From: Bacteroidales bacterium
Lineage (GTDB): Bacteria > Bacteroidota > Bacteroidia > Bacteroidales > VadinHA17
Direction: 5' to 3'
NCBI GenBank assembly: GCA_003142255.1
Contig: PLLO01000006.1
Location: forward strand, 1-64,000
DNA length: 64,000 nucleotides
In this document: one piece after another, positions 55,055-64,000 of the stretch
Layout: each line of letters opens with the position of its first letter
How positions within the stretch are numbered: position 1 is the first letter of the stretch
Notes under the pieces: model-generated
What the model saw: the letters and a program-made list of their open reading frames with translations, nothing else
Told to the model about the DNA's origin: nothing
Databases searched by the model: none
Translations under genes and position numbers: made by a program

Positions 55055-55912
55055 TTATAATAGCGGGAATTCAATATTATCAATGAGCCTTATCTTACCT
55101 GCCTTAACGGCAATACATCCGAAATATTTCTTTCCTTTTTCCATTTCCTTTCGCGATTCTACTATCCTGAGCTCTCTGTCGTCTGCTATTTCGAAATATT
55201 CGACTTCAAACCCGGCTCTTTCATTAATATTGCCAGTGACATATTTCTTAATCTCCGGGATATCATTTTTCCTGATCATTTCTGCTGCCCTGGAAATTGT
55301 CTTAAATATTACAGGAGCATCTTTCCTTATCTGTGGCTCCAGAAGCCTGTTCCTGCTGCTCATTGCCAGTCCGTCGGGCTCGCGCACGATGGGATTGGAT
55401 GAAATCTTAATGTGAAAATTCAACTGCCTGACAAGCTCCCTTATTACAGCTACCTGCTGAAAATCCTTTTGTCCGAAATAGGCGATGTCAGGTTTTACAA
55501 TTTCAAAGAACCTGCTCACGACCTGTGCAACACCGTTGAAATGGCCGGGGCGCCGCTTTGCCTCCATTACATTATCGAGATTACCGAAATGAAAGACCCT
55601 TTTATCCGGGGTCGGATAAATTTCACTGTCGGTGGGGGTGAAAACCAGGTCGTCTTCCCTTAAAACCGTATTAAGCAGTTTTAGATCAGAATCAGGCGTT
55701 CTCGGGTACCTTTTAAGATCATTCTTATCGTTGAACTGGGTCGGGTTTACGTATATGCTTATTACTGCCTGGGCGCATTCAAGGGTTGCGCTTCTCACAA
55801 GAGATAAGTGCCCTTCATGCAGTGCTCCCATCGTAGGAACTAAACCAACCGGTTTGCGATGTGTGGTCTCCAGTTGTTTCTGAATCCCGGTTACGGTGCT
55901 TATAACCTTCAT
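55055..55912 (-). CDS. panC: Pantothenate synthetase
   Basis: The 285-residue enzyme joins pantoate and β-alanine with ATP. The N-terminal PTMGALHEGHLSLV has the HIGH-like nucleotide motif. YVNPTQFN, AYFGQKDFQQVAVI and SSRNRLL are also present. It begins a four-gene minus-strand unit. The -7 box at 55931-55938 is close to the start, giving a short leader. Confidence 0.96.
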   Translation of the reverse strand: MKVISTVTGIQKQLETTHRKPVGLVPTMGALHEGHLSLVRSATLECAQAVISIYVNPTQFNDKNDLKRYPRTPDSDLKLLNTVLREDDLVFTPTDSEIYPTPDKRVFHFGNLDNVMEAKRRPGHFNGVAQVVSRFFEIVKPDIAYFGQKDFQQVAVIRELVRQLNFHIKISSNPIVREPDGLAMSSRNRLLEPQIRKDAPVIFKTISRAAEMIRKNDIPEIKKYVTGNINERAGFEVEYFEIADDRELRIVESRKEMEKGKKYFGCIAVKAGKIRLIDNIEFPLL

Positions 55913-55930
55913 GAGTTATGGATTAAGATG

Positions 55931-55938
55931 CAAAGCTA
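55931..55938 (-). promoter_or_regulatory. -7 box of the panC operon
   Basis: The minus strand reads TAGCTTTG followed by C, an exact match to the Bacteroidota -7 consensus. Confidence 0.5.
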
Positions 55939-56044
55939 ACAGTAATTAATGCAAGATAGCAAAAGTTTAACGGCAACCTGTAACCTGCATCATCCGGCAA
56001 ATAATTGCAAAACCATATTAAATAATAATATCATTTATTTATAT

Positions 56045-56052
56045 TATCTTTG
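56045..56052 (+). promoter_or_regulatory. -7 box for the GT5-domain gene
   Basis: TATCTTTG followed by C is an exact match to the -7 consensus, 35 bases before the ATG at 56088. Confidence 0.5.
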
Positions 56053-56087
56053 CACCTTATTACGAAATGGCATATCCAGGCAGGTAA

Positions 56088-56894
56088 ATGGAAAGCAGGA
56101 AGGTATTATTTATTTCACAGGAGATCACTCCATATCTGGGGGAAACCAAGTTATCAAAGATCGGCAGGTATCTGCCCCAGGGCATTCAGGAAAAGGGCAA
56201 GGAGATACGCACTTTCATGCCAAGATATGGTTGCATCAATGAGCGCCGGAACCAGCTTCATGAGGTTATAAGGCTTTCGGGGATGAACCTGATCATTGAT
56301 GATACTGATCATCCTCTTATCATTAAGGTAGCTTCAATCCAGAGTGCGAGGATGCAGGTCTATTTTATCGATAATGATGACTATTTTCAGAGGAAATTTA
56401 TTATTACAGATGCAGCAGGCCGGGAATTTGAGGATAATGACGAGCGGGCCCTATTTTTTGCCCGTGGCGTAATTGAAACCGTAAAGAAGCTTCGCTGGGC
56501 TCCGGACATAGTCCATTGCCATGGATGGATGTCGGCACTCGTACCTGTATATCTGCGCAACATTTACAGCGATGATCCCCTCTTCCATAATTATAAAATA
56601 ATCTATTCGATTTACAATAATGATTTTAATACGCCGTTTAGATCAACGTTCGCTGATAAACTGCGATTTGACGGTATCGACAATGAGAACCTTAAGCTGG
56701 TGAAAACCCCAAATTTTATAAACGTTTCGAAACTGGCAATAAAATATTCCGACGGGATCATTATCGGCAGCGAAGATATAAATGATGAATTGACAAAGTA
56801 CCTGAAGACAGTAAACAAGCCTGTTCTTCCTTATAAAGATGAGAGCCAGTACATTGATGCCTACAATGAATTTTATGACAAGATTTTATCGTAA
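56088..56894 (+). CDS. Glycogen/starch synthase N-terminal-domain protein
   Basis: The 268-residue protein matches only the N-terminal (GT5) half of glycogen synthase. It has the start VLFISQEITPYLGETKLSKIGRYLPQGIQEKGKEIRTFMPRYG, with 'K' present where the sugar-nucleotide loop KxGGL would be, here KLSKI. The motif DIVHCHGWMSALVPVYL is also present. The C-terminal nucleotide-binding half is absent; the gene ends where that half should start. Such short forms are common in Bacteroidota beside panC and glmS. The activity is doubtful without the second half. It slightly overlaps the DUF4270 gene. Confidence 0.82.
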   Translation: MESRKVLFISQEITPYLGETKLSKIGRYLPQGIQEKGKEIRTFMPRYGCINERRNQLHEVIRLSGMNLIIDDTDHPLIIKVASIQSARMQVYFIDNDDYFQRKFIITDAAGREFEDNDERALFFARGVIETVKKLRWAPDIVHCHGWMSALVPVYLRNIYSDDPLFHNYKIIYSIYNNDFNTPFRSTFADKLRFDGIDNENLKLVKTPNFINVSKLAIKYSDGIIIGSEDINDELTKYLKTVNKPVLPYKDESQYIDAYNEFYDKILS

Positions 56895-58266
56895 TCCCAT
56901 ACTTCCCGGAAGATTAATTTCTGAAAATATTTTAAAAGTCCTTCCTATCCTGTTAACGGCAGGTGTACTGTTTATTGCCACTGCCTGTGAAGAGAATCCT
57001 TCAAAAATAGGTGCCGGTTTGTTACCTGGTTCCGATTATGTCACAATAAAATCGACCGATTCGATAACCGTAAAGTCATACACAATGTATAATGATTCGG
57101 TTAGATCTGAAAACCCGGCAATCTCATACCTTGGCGATATGTATGATCCCTATTTCGGAACGACAACGGGTGGTTTTGTTAGTCAGCTGTGGCTTAATAC
57201 CAACATGACGAATGAAGACTTCATAGCAGTTGATTCAGTAAAGCTTTACCTGAGACTTCTCACCGTCAAGGGCGATACGACATCCAAACATACATTGAAG
57301 ATGTCTGAGATCTCCCAACGGATATATGATTCTTTACCCTACTATTCGAACCAGGCTGTTCCGCTTACAGGGGATGAGTGGAATGTTGAACTTCCCACCC
57401 TGAGGGCAGACACCATAAATGACATTGTTGTCACCATTCCTAATACCTTCGGAGAGCATTTAACCCGTGATAAATCAATGCTTTTCATGAAAGATAGTAG
57501 TAATAAAAAAATTATTTTACCTGATTTCAGATCATATTTCGCTGGATTGTCTTTTCAGTTGATTCCATCCTCAAACCCTGTTTTTATCTCTCTGAGTGTT
57601 GCATCTGTTACTTCTACCGGCACGCCTGTCGATTATTTCACTGTTTATACCCACAACGGAGTCCAGGTCTCCTCGTCTTATGATTTTCTCCTCGGTGCCA
57701 GGCACATCACTCCATCGTTTAACCTCTTTAAACACGACTTCTCTACTGCTGATGCGGATAAAAAGATTCAGCACATTAACGACGGGTACGCAGACAAGGT
57801 CTCATATTTACAGAACATGAACGGCGTATATACGCGGATTGATATTCCTTTTCTGAAAGCCATGAAGAGTGACCCCAATTTTAAAAATGTTGCCATTAAT
57901 AAAGCACGTCTGATAATTCCTTTTGTTGTCGACACCACGAAAGAGATTATTTTTGCCAAAACCATTCCATCAATAGTTTACCTTAGATATATCATCAACA
58001 CGGGCTATAAACACTATAAACAGGTGGTTCAGGATTATTTAGATGTCGGTGCAACATTCTATGACGGAAAGCCTGATACTGTGACTTCAATGTCGTACAA
58101 TATCAATCTGGCAGCATATTTACAGAAATATCTTAACGATGCCACTGATACAATTACGCCCAGCCTTGAATTGTTCCTGCTGTCGACATCTGAGTATAAC
58201 GCAATTCTTGCGGCCAACAATAACCCCAAGCGGGTAAAATTTGAATTTACTTATACTAAGTTCTAG
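56875..58266 (+). CDS. DUF4270-family lipoprotein
   Basis: I use the ATG at 56875, which gives 463 residues; earlier in-frame ATGs at 56839 and 56866 overlap the GT5-domain gene more. A lipoprotein signal has Cys38 in IATAC. The mature part, beginning near ENPSKIGAGLLPG, is the DUF4270 hallmark. The rest is β-rich with paired 'DSVKLYLRL' type strands. The function is unknown. It lies before glmS with a 53-base gap and may share its transcript. Confidence 0.85.
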   Translation: MTRFYRNPILPGRLISENILKVLPILLTAGVLFIATACEENPSKIGAGLLPGSDYVTIKSTDSITVKSYTMYNDSVRSENPAISYLGDMYDPYFGTTTGGFVSQLWLNTNMTNEDFIAVDSVKLYLRLLTVKGDTTSKHTLKMSEISQRIYDSLPYYSNQAVPLTGDEWNVELPTLRADTINDIVVTIPNTFGEHLTRDKSMLFMKDSSNKKIILPDFRSYFAGLSFQLIPSSNPVFISLSVASVTSTGTPVDYFTVYTHNGVQVSSSYDFLLGARHITPSFNLFKHDFSTADADKKIQHINDGYADKVSYLQNMNGVYTRIDIPFLKAMKSDPNFKNVAINKARLIIPFVVDTTKEIIFAKTIPSIVYLRYIINTGYKHYKQVVQDYLDVGATFYDGKPDTVTSMSYNINLAAYLQKYLNDATDTITPSLELFLLSTSEYNAILAANNNPKRVKFEFTYTKF

Positions 58267-58319
58267 ATTTTTAGAACCAAATTGCTAAATTAGTACCCGC
58301 AATCTGAAATTTATCTTTT

Positions 58320-60155
58320 ATGTGCGGAATTATCGGTTATATAGGGTTTAAACCTGCCCGTAACATCATCATTAACGGATTAAAGCGCCTTGAGTACCGC
58401 GGATATGATTCTGCCGGGATGGTGCTTGTTAATGGCGAAATAAAAATATATAAGTGCAAGGGCAGGGTAAAAGACCTTGAGGAGCTGGTCAATAAATCAA
58501 ATTTTGACGGGACAACAGGTATGGGGCATACAAGGTGGGCAACACACGGAGAGCCTAATGAACTGAACGCACACCCCCAGGTCTCATATAAGGGTAATTT
58601 TGTAGTTGTACATAACGGGATAATTGAAAATTATTCTCTTCTGAAAAAACACCTTCAGAGCAGGGGAGTGGTTTTTACCAGCGAGACAGATACCGAGGTC
58701 CTGGCCAATCTGATCGAACATCTTTATATAGAAGGAAGCCTGACAGCAGAACAGGCAATTATGCTTGCTCTGAATAGAGTTCAGGGAGCATATGGACTTG
58801 GAATTATCTGCACTAAGGAGCCCGATAAGATTTTTGCTGCAAAAAGGGGAAGCCCGCTGGTAATCGGCGTTGGCGATGGCGAGAACTTTATTGCTTCCGA
58901 TGCCACTCCGATAGTTGAATATACCCAGAAGGTTATTTACATGAACGACGACGATGTAGCCATCATCACAAAAGATCAGATCATTATTAAGACCCTGAAG
59001 AATGAATTGATAGAGCCTGATATTAAAGAACTCGATCTGAAGATCGGGGAGATTGACAAGGAGGGCTTTGCTCATTTCATGCTAAAGGAGATATTCGAGC
59101 AGCCCCGGGCCATTCATGATACTTTCAGGGGAAGAGTGCTTCCCGACAGGTCGGGAATAATGCTCGGAGGACTGCATGATGTACTTGACACAATGTCACA
59201 GGCTGAAAGGATCATCATCGTAGCCTGTGGTACTTCGTGGCATGCCGGACTTCTTGGCGAATACATATTTGAAGAATATACCAGGATCCCCGTTGAGGTA
59301 GAATATGCATCAGAATTCCGTTACAGGAATCCGATCATCCGGAAAGGAGATATTGTCATTGCAATAAGCCAGAGCGGTGAAACGGCCGATACCCTTGCAG
59401 CTGTAAAGCTTGCCAGAGAGAAGGGAGCCAAGGTAATAGGGATATGCAATGTGGTAGGAAGCAGCATTCCCCGCGAAACAGACGCAGGTGTCTATACTCA
59501 TGCCGGCCCTGAAATAGGTGTTGCTTCAACAAAAGCTTTCACATCACAGGTTACTGTCCTGGCCATGATGGCTTTCGAAATAGGACACCTTAAAGGGATC
59601 ATCTCTGATTCATTCTATAAAGAGCTTATTACTGAACTTGTTTCAATCCCTTCGAAGATAGAGAAAGCGCTGAAGGTCAACGAACAGGCCCTTGCCCTGG
59701 CAAAGATGTTCGAAAACACTCATAACGCTCTCTACCTTGGCAGAGGTTACCTTTTCCCGGTAGCTCTCGAAGGAGCACTTAAGCTTAAAGAGATCTCATA
59801 CATTCATGCAGAAGGTTACCCTGCTGCAGAAATGAAGCACGGCCCCATCGCCCTTATCGATGATAACATGCCAGTAGTTGTCGTCGCCACCAGGGACGAT
59901 ACATACGAAAAGATCATTAATAATATCCAGGAAATAAAGGCAAGGAAAGGAAAGGTCATCGCAATCGTCACCGAAGGCGATGAGATCATAAGGAAAATGG
60001 CTGACTATGTGCTTGAGGTTCCGGAAACAATGACCGTTTTCTCAGGGCTGCTGGCTGTCATTCCGCTCCAGCTTTTATCTTATCATATTGCTGTGCTCAG
60101 AGGCTGCAACGTTGACCAGCCCAGGAACCTTGCAAAATCAGTTACTGTAGAATAA
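58320..60155 (+). CDS. glmS: Glutamine-fructose-6-phosphate aminotransferase
   Basis: The 611-residue enzyme makes glucosamine-6-phosphate for cell-wall and glycan synthesis. After removal of Met1, Cys2 of MCGIIGYIG is the glutaminase nucleophile. The glutaminase domain (about 1-230) has GHTRWATHG and HNGIIENY. Two SIS sugar-isomerase domains follow: CGTSWHAGLLGEYIFEE, SQSGETADT and a second around residue 470. The C-terminal AKSVTVE ending is conserved. I see no glmS-type ribozyme in the short leader. Confidence 0.97.
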   Translation: MCGIIGYIGFKPARNIIINGLKRLEYRGYDSAGMVLVNGEIKIYKCKGRVKDLEELVNKSNFDGTTGMGHTRWATHGEPNELNAHPQVSYKGNFVVVHNGIIENYSLLKKHLQSRGVVFTSETDTEVLANLIEHLYIEGSLTAEQAIMLALNRVQGAYGLGIICTKEPDKIFAAKRGSPLVIGVGDGENFIASDATPIVEYTQKVIYMNDDDVAIITKDQIIIKTLKNELIEPDIKELDLKIGEIDKEGFAHFMLKEIFEQPRAIHDTFRGRVLPDRSGIMLGGLHDVLDTMSQAERIIIVACGTSWHAGLLGEYIFEEYTRIPVEVEYASEFRYRNPIIRKGDIVIAISQSGETADTLAAVKLAREKGAKVIGICNVVGSSIPRETDAGVYTHAGPEIGVASTKAFTSQVTVLAMMAFEIGHLKGIISDSFYKELITELVSIPSKIEKALKVNEQALALAKMFENTHNALYLGRGYLFPVALEGALKLKEISYIHAEGYPAAEMKHGPIALIDDNMPVVVVATRDDTYEKIINNIQEIKARKGKVIAIVTEGDEIIRKMADYVLEVPETMTVFSGLLAVIPLQLLSYHIAVLRGCNVDQPRNLAKSVTVE

Positions 60156-60271
60156 GAATAATATACCCCCATCCCTCCCGAGTACTCGGGATTCCCCCAC
60201 GGGGGAAGGAGAATAAAAGATACATTTCCCCCTTGGGGGAAAATGAAAGGGGGTAAAAAAACAAATGGGAA
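60156..60271. repeat. Palindromes between glmS and the DUF4954 gene
   Basis: Three palindromes lie in this short gap: TCCCGAGTACTCGGGA at 60176-60191, TTCCCCCACGGGGGAA at 60192-60207 and a TTTCCCCC...GGGGGAAA hairpin at about 60225-60242. They resemble the poly-C/G family after manC and the PBP gene. Confidence 0.6.
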
Positions 60272-62272
60272 ATGAGTCTGAAAACCAGATACCGGAAGCT
60301 TCAGGGGAGAGAGATTAAAATTCTGATTTCAAATGGCTGTTCAGCTGAAGACTGGAATAATGTGAGAGTCCTTGATGGATTTGATCCGGCAAGGTGCAGA
60401 AATGTTATTTTTTCAGGCGATATAAGAATAGGAGCCCTTAAAGGCTCAGTTACGGATGAGGCAGGTGTAACTATTCCATCCGGCATTATGAATTCCCGGC
60501 TTCATAACTGCACCATAGGTTCGGATGTTATAATCAGCAACATAGGAGACTGCATAGCCAACTACGATATTTCAGATGGTGTCATTATTAAAAACTGCGG
60601 TAAAATTGTCACAGAAGGCATATCCGGATTCGGAAACGGTACGCCGGTAGCAGTGCTCAATGAAACAGGTGGAAGAATGGTAAGGATACATGACCGGCTG
60701 TCGGCTCATGAAGCCTATATCATGGCCCTCTATCGTCATCGCAGCAAAGCCATTTCAATCATTGGGAAAATGGTAGATAATTATACGGCATCACACTCAT
60801 CTTCAGTCGGGACGATAGGCACCAGATCAAGTATAGTGAATTGCAGCAGCATAAGAAACGTAAAGTTTGGTCCCTTCAGCCATGTTGAGGGAGCGATGAG
60901 CCTTAATGAGGGATCAGTCAACAGCTGCATAGAGGATCCTGTTTTCATTGGCCTCGGGGTAATAATGAAACATTTCATTGCCTCATCAGGATCGGTGGTC
61001 ACAGAATCGACTCTTATAGACAAGTGTTTTATCGGCCAGGGGACTGTTCTCGGAAAACACTATTCGGCAGAAAACTCTCTTTTCTTTGCAAATTGCGGGG
61101 GATTTCATGGCGAGGCTTGTTCCATTTTCGCCGGGCCGTATACTGTAACGCATCATAAGTCGACGCTGCTTATTTCCGGTATTTTTTCGTTCATGAACGC
61201 AGGAAGCGGTTCAAACCAGAGCAATCACATGTACAAGCTCGGACCAATACACCAGGGTATCATGGAGCGTGGTTCAAAAACTACGAGCGATTCCTACCTG
61301 CTGTGGCCTGCACGCATCGGTCCATTCACCCTTGTGATGGGAAGGCACTACAAAAACCCTGACACCACTTCACTTCCATTCTCATACCTGATTGAAAGCA
61401 ACGACGAAAGCATCGTGGTCCCTGGAATAAACCTCCGGAGCGTCGGGACAATCAGGGATGCTCAGAAATGGCCTCAGCGCGACAGGAGAAAAGATCCCCG
61501 CAAGATTGACCAGGTAAACTTCAACCTTCTGAGCCCGTTTACAATTCGTAAGATGTTTGATGGCAGGGAGCTTCTGCGCAAAATAAAATCAGATAGAGGC
61601 GGAAATGCCTCTTCATATTCCTGGGGAAATATGAAGATAAAGGGAAGCGCACTCGAACGCGGTATTGAACTTTACCAGACCGGGATTAACAAATTCCTCG
61701 GGAACTCACTAATAAAGCGGCTCGAGAAAACTGATTTCCGGACAAACAAGGAATTAAGACAGCAACTTACGGCTGTTAATCCAATCGGAAGGGGAGAATG
61801 GGTCGATCTTGCCGGCCTGCTTGCCCCGATGGAGGCAGTTGATGCTCTTCTTGATAAAATTGAATCGGGGAAAATCGAATCACCTGATGCGCTTGAAAAT
61901 GCATTTATAGAAATGCATGGTTCCTATTATGATTATGAGTGGACCTGGGCCTGCGATAGAATTGAAAAGGAAGAGTCTAAAAAGATATCAGACTTTAAAT
62001 CTGAGGATGTGATCAGGATCGTCGGGAAATGGAAGAAGAGCGTGGTTGACCTGGATAACCTTCTCTATGAGGATGCACGGAAGGAATTTACCCTTTCCTC
62101 GATGACTGGATTCGGAATTGATGGCAGCGATGAGATCAAAAAGCTTGATTTTGAACAGGTGAGGGGAGAGTTTGAATCAAATAGCGTGGTTGCTGCAATC
62201 CGCGATCACATAAAACAGAAAACGGCTCTCGGTGATGAGCTTATCGGCAGGATGAAAATGATAAAGGAGTAG
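60272..62272 (+). CDS. DUF4954-family protein with left-handed β-helix
   Basis: The 666-residue protein has a central left-handed β-helix region (about 50-330) with hexad-type spacing, as in acyltransferases and nucleotidyltransferases. Examples are SRLHNCTIGSDVIISNIGDC and NSCIEDPVFIGLGVIM. The C-terminal part (about 400-660) is helical, with a WRDRRKDPRK-like basic segment near 408-420. The DUF4954 family is found in Bacteroidota beside glmS and nucleotide-sugar genes. A role in UDP-sugar or acyl transfer is suggested only by context. It converges on rfbB with a gap of four bases. Confidence 0.78.
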   Translation: MSLKTRYRKLQGREIKILISNGCSAEDWNNVRVLDGFDPARCRNVIFSGDIRIGALKGSVTDEAGVTIPSGIMNSRLHNCTIGSDVIISNIGDCIANYDISDGVIIKNCGKIVTEGISGFGNGTPVAVLNETGGRMVRIHDRLSAHEAYIMALYRHRSKAISIIGKMVDNYTASHSSSVGTIGTRSSIVNCSSIRNVKFGPFSHVEGAMSLNEGSVNSCIEDPVFIGLGVIMKHFIASSGSVVTESTLIDKCFIGQGTVLGKHYSAENSLFFANCGGFHGEACSIFAGPYTVTHHKSTLLISGIFSFMNAGSGSNQSNHMYKLGPIHQGIMERGSKTTSDSYLLWPARIGPFTLVMGRHYKNPDTTSLPFSYLIESNDESIVVPGINLRSVGTIRDAQKWPQRDRRKDPRKIDQVNFNLLSPFTIRKMFDGRELLRKIKSDRGGNASSYSWGNMKIKGSALERGIELYQTGINKFLGNSLIKRLEKTDFRTNKELRQQLTAVNPIGRGEWVDLAGLLAPMEAVDALLDKIESGKIESPDALENAFIEMHGSYYDYEWTWACDRIEKEESKKISDFKSEDVIRIVGKWKKSVVDLDNLLYEDARKEFTLSSMTGFGIDGSDEIKKLDFEQVRGEFESNSVVAAIRDHIKQKTALGDELIGRMKMIKE

Positions 62273-62276
62273 TTTC

Positions 62277-63338
62277 CTATCTGCCTGAATACATTGAATC
62301 ATAGTATTTTTCGTAATCGCCCGAAATAACATTGTCGAGCCATTTCTGGTTTGACAAGTACCAGTCAACAGTTTTTTCAAGACCCTCTTCAAACTTCGGG
62401 ATCGGCGACCAGTTCATCTCCTTCTGTAGTTTTGAGGAGTCAATGGCATACCTGAGGTCATGACCCGGCCTGTCCTTCACAAATGTTATAAGCTTTTCTG
62501 ATGTGCCTGCAGTACGGTTGAGCTTTTTGTCCATAATCCTGCAAAGCATCCTTATGAGATCAATGTTCTTCCATTCATTATTTCCGCCGATATTGTATGT
62601 CTCACACGGCTTACCATTATGAAAAATAAGGTCTATGGCCGATACATGATCTTCGACATAAAGCCAGTCGCGGATGTTTTCTCCCTTGCCATATACAGGT
62701 ACTGCCTTGTTATTCTTTATATTATTTATTGCCAGCGGTATAAGCTTTTCAGGGAACTGGTTGGGGCCGTAATTATTTGAGCAGTTGGAGATGACGACCG
62801 GTAATCCAAATGTATGGTTATATGCCCTTACAAGGTGATCGGAGCTTGCTTTTGAAGCTGAGTAGGGACTTTTTGGATCGTAAGCAGTCTCCTCAGTGAA
62901 CATGCCTTCGCTACCGAGCGAACCGTAAACCTCATCGGTGGAAATATGATAGAAAAGCTTCCCGATGAAATCCTTCTGCCAGGATGCAAGTGCTCCGTTT
63001 AAAAGGTTAACAGTACCTACAATATTTGTAAATACGAACTCATCAGGACCGGTTATTGACCTGTCGACATGCGATTCTGCAGCAAGATGTATTACCCCGT
63101 CGAAGTTGTATTTCCTGAAGAGCCCAAGAACTGCCTCTTTATTTACAATATCGATCTTTTCGAAAGAGTAATTCTTTTTGAAATCAATGTCGGCAAGATT
63201 CTCAAGATTCCCTGCATATGTGAGCTTGTCGGCATTTATCACAAGGTAAGAGGGGTACCTGGTAACGAATCTCCTGACTACATGCGAACCTATAAAACCG
63301 GCTCCCCCTGTTATAAGAATTGTCTTTTCCCAGTTCAT
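62277..63338 (-). CDS. rfbB: dTDP-glucose 4,6-dehydratase
   Basis: The enzyme (353 residues) is the second step of dTDP-rhamnose and related sugar synthesis. I use the ATG at 63338, giving MNWEKTILITGGAGFIGSHV, since the ATG at 63374 lies within galE and adds an unusual segment. Motifs: GGAGFIGSH (NAD), HLAAESHVDRS, STDEVYGSLG and the YSASK catalytic pair. It follows galE by five bases on the minus strand, so the two are likely one unit. Confidence 0.94.
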   Translation of the reverse strand: MNWEKTILITGGAGFIGSHVVRRFVTRYPSYLVINADKLTYAGNLENLADIDFKKNYSFEKIDIVNKEAVLGLFRKYNFDGVIHLAAESHVDRSITGPDEFVFTNIVGTVNLLNGALASWQKDFIGKLFYHISTDEVYGSLGSEGMFTEETAYDPKSPYSASKASSDHLVRAYNHTFGLPVVISNCSNNYGPNQFPEKLIPLAINNIKNNKAVPVYGKGENIRDWLYVEDHVSAIDLIFHNGKPCETYNIGGNNEWKNIDLIRMLCRIMDKKLNRTAGTSEKLITFVKDRPGHDLRYAIDSSKLQKEMNWSPIPKFEEGLEKTVDWYLSNQKWLDNVISGDYEKYYDSMYSGR

Positions 63339-63343
63339 ATTGA

Positions 63344-64000
63344 TTAATTTTTCTTCCTGACGGCTTTCTCCCATTCCCAGGCCGTTTTCATTGCTTCATC
63401 CAGTGAACTCAAAGTCTTCCAGCCCAATTCCCTGTTTGCAAATGATGGATCGGCCCATATCTTCTCAATGTCGCCGGCTCTTCTGCCGGTGATTTTGTAT
63501 TTCAGCTTAATTCCCGAAACCCGTTCAAATGATTTAATAGCTTCAAGTACCGACACGCCTTTCCCTGTGCCAAGGTTAAACACCTCATAATCATGTTTGT
63601 TTTTATTTTCCAGCATCCTCTTTACTGCAATGACATGAGCCTTTGCAAGGTCAACAACATGAAGATAATCGCGGATGCATGAACCATCGGGTGTGTTGTA
63701 ATCATCGCCGAAGATTTTCAGTTCATTCCTCAGTCCCAGTGCTGTCTGGGTAATAAATGGAACAAGGTTTTCCGGGACTCCCCTTGGCAGCTCACCTATG
63801 AGCGCTGATTTATGCGCACCTATCGGATTGAAATATCTTAAAGAGATTGCCTTTATGTTTTTGTTTGCAGCTACCGTATCCCTGATGATCTCTTCTCCTA
63901 TCTGCTTTGTATTTCCATAAGGTGATATTGCAGGCTGAATCGGAGCGTCTTCGGTTACAGGCAGTTTTTCAGGTTGTCCATATACAGTGCATGAAGATGA
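63344..64000 (-). CDS. galE: UDP-glucose 4-epimerase, C-terminal part, cut by the window edge
   Basis: The frame is open from the stop at 63344 to base 64000, giving 218 residues, and the first about 120 residues of the gene lie outside the window. The Met at 63616 is internal. SSSCTVYG and SPYGNTK give the Ser and the Tyr-x-x-x-Lys catalytic pair. NPIGAH and DDYNTPDGSCIRDYLHVVDLAKAH are GalE-specific. The enzyme interconverts UDP-glucose and UDP-galactose. It is upstream of rfbB in the same transcript. Confidence 0.93.
   Translation of the reverse strand, partial: SSSCTVYGQPEKLPVTEDAPIQPAISPYGNTKQIGEEIIRDTVAANKNIKAISLRYFNPIGAHKSALIGELPRGVPENLVPFITQTALGLRNELKIFGDDYNTPDGSCIRDYLHVVDLAKAHVIAVKRMLENKNKHDYEVFNLGTGKGVSVLEAIKSFERVSGIKLKYKITGRRAGDIEKIWADPSFANRELGWKTLSSLDEAMKTAWEWEKAVRKKN

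Noticed and set aside
58267-58319. glmS ribozyme in the glmS leader
   Set aside because: The gap is only 53 bases, too short for the conserved ribozyme core.
63344-63616. A complete small gene of 90 residues at the window edge
   Set aside because: The frame stays open to base 64000 and the added residues carry the GalE SSSxTVYG and YGxTK motifs, so the Met at 63616 is internal.

Overview
The window is chromosomal DNA from a member of the Bacteroidota, most likely Bacteroidales or a close relative. The evidence is the type IX secretion/gliding core (porP-gldK-gldL-gldM-gldN), DUF4270, DUF4834, DUF4954 and DUF5723 proteins, a FISUMP domain, promoters of the Bacteroidota type (-33 TTG and -7 TAnnTTTG), and no clear Shine-Dalgarno sequences. 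No rRNA, tRNA or CRISPR array was seen. Both edges cut genes: a FISUMP protein at base 1 and galE at base 64000.

Bases 1-20900 are accessory. Four large secreted repeat proteins lie in tandem (1147-12597). They share an N-terminal region and 42-residue Gly-rich modules, then carry either 14-residue YadA-head-like repeats or 17-residue FLGYQAG-type repeats. Three end in a peptidase S74-type chaperone domain and a coiled coil; one lacks this. Small membrane proteins and lipoproteins follow, with a lysozyme-like protein, an exported protein of unknown role, an exported TPR-CHAT protein, a duplicated membrane protein and a Tat-type protein. Most of these genes sit behind a near-identical promoter.

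Bases 21160-29500 hold an AI-2E family transporter, a REP-associated tyrosine transposase (RAYT) inside an array of its palindromic repeats, and a peptide-export locus. That locus has two short double-glycine precursors with related Trp-rich cores, a C39-peptidase ABC exporter, a membrane fusion protein, a small HTH protein and an exported carboxypeptidase-regulatory-like protein. It is the best candidate for an undescribed system. A decayed second RAYT lies at about 14.9 kb.

Bases 29600-64000 are mainly conserved core genes. They comprise trpS; a four-gene envelope operon ending in a 59-residue DUF4834 gene; mlaE-mlaF; manC; the T9SS core operon; topA with an arginase-fold protein that has lost most metal ligands; a class A PBP; panC-panD-flippase-radA; a GT5 N-domain protein, a DUF4270 lipoprotein and glmS; a DUF4954 protein; and galE-rfbB running off the edge. 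Palindromes of the CCCCCTGAAGGGGG type mark several gene ends in this half.
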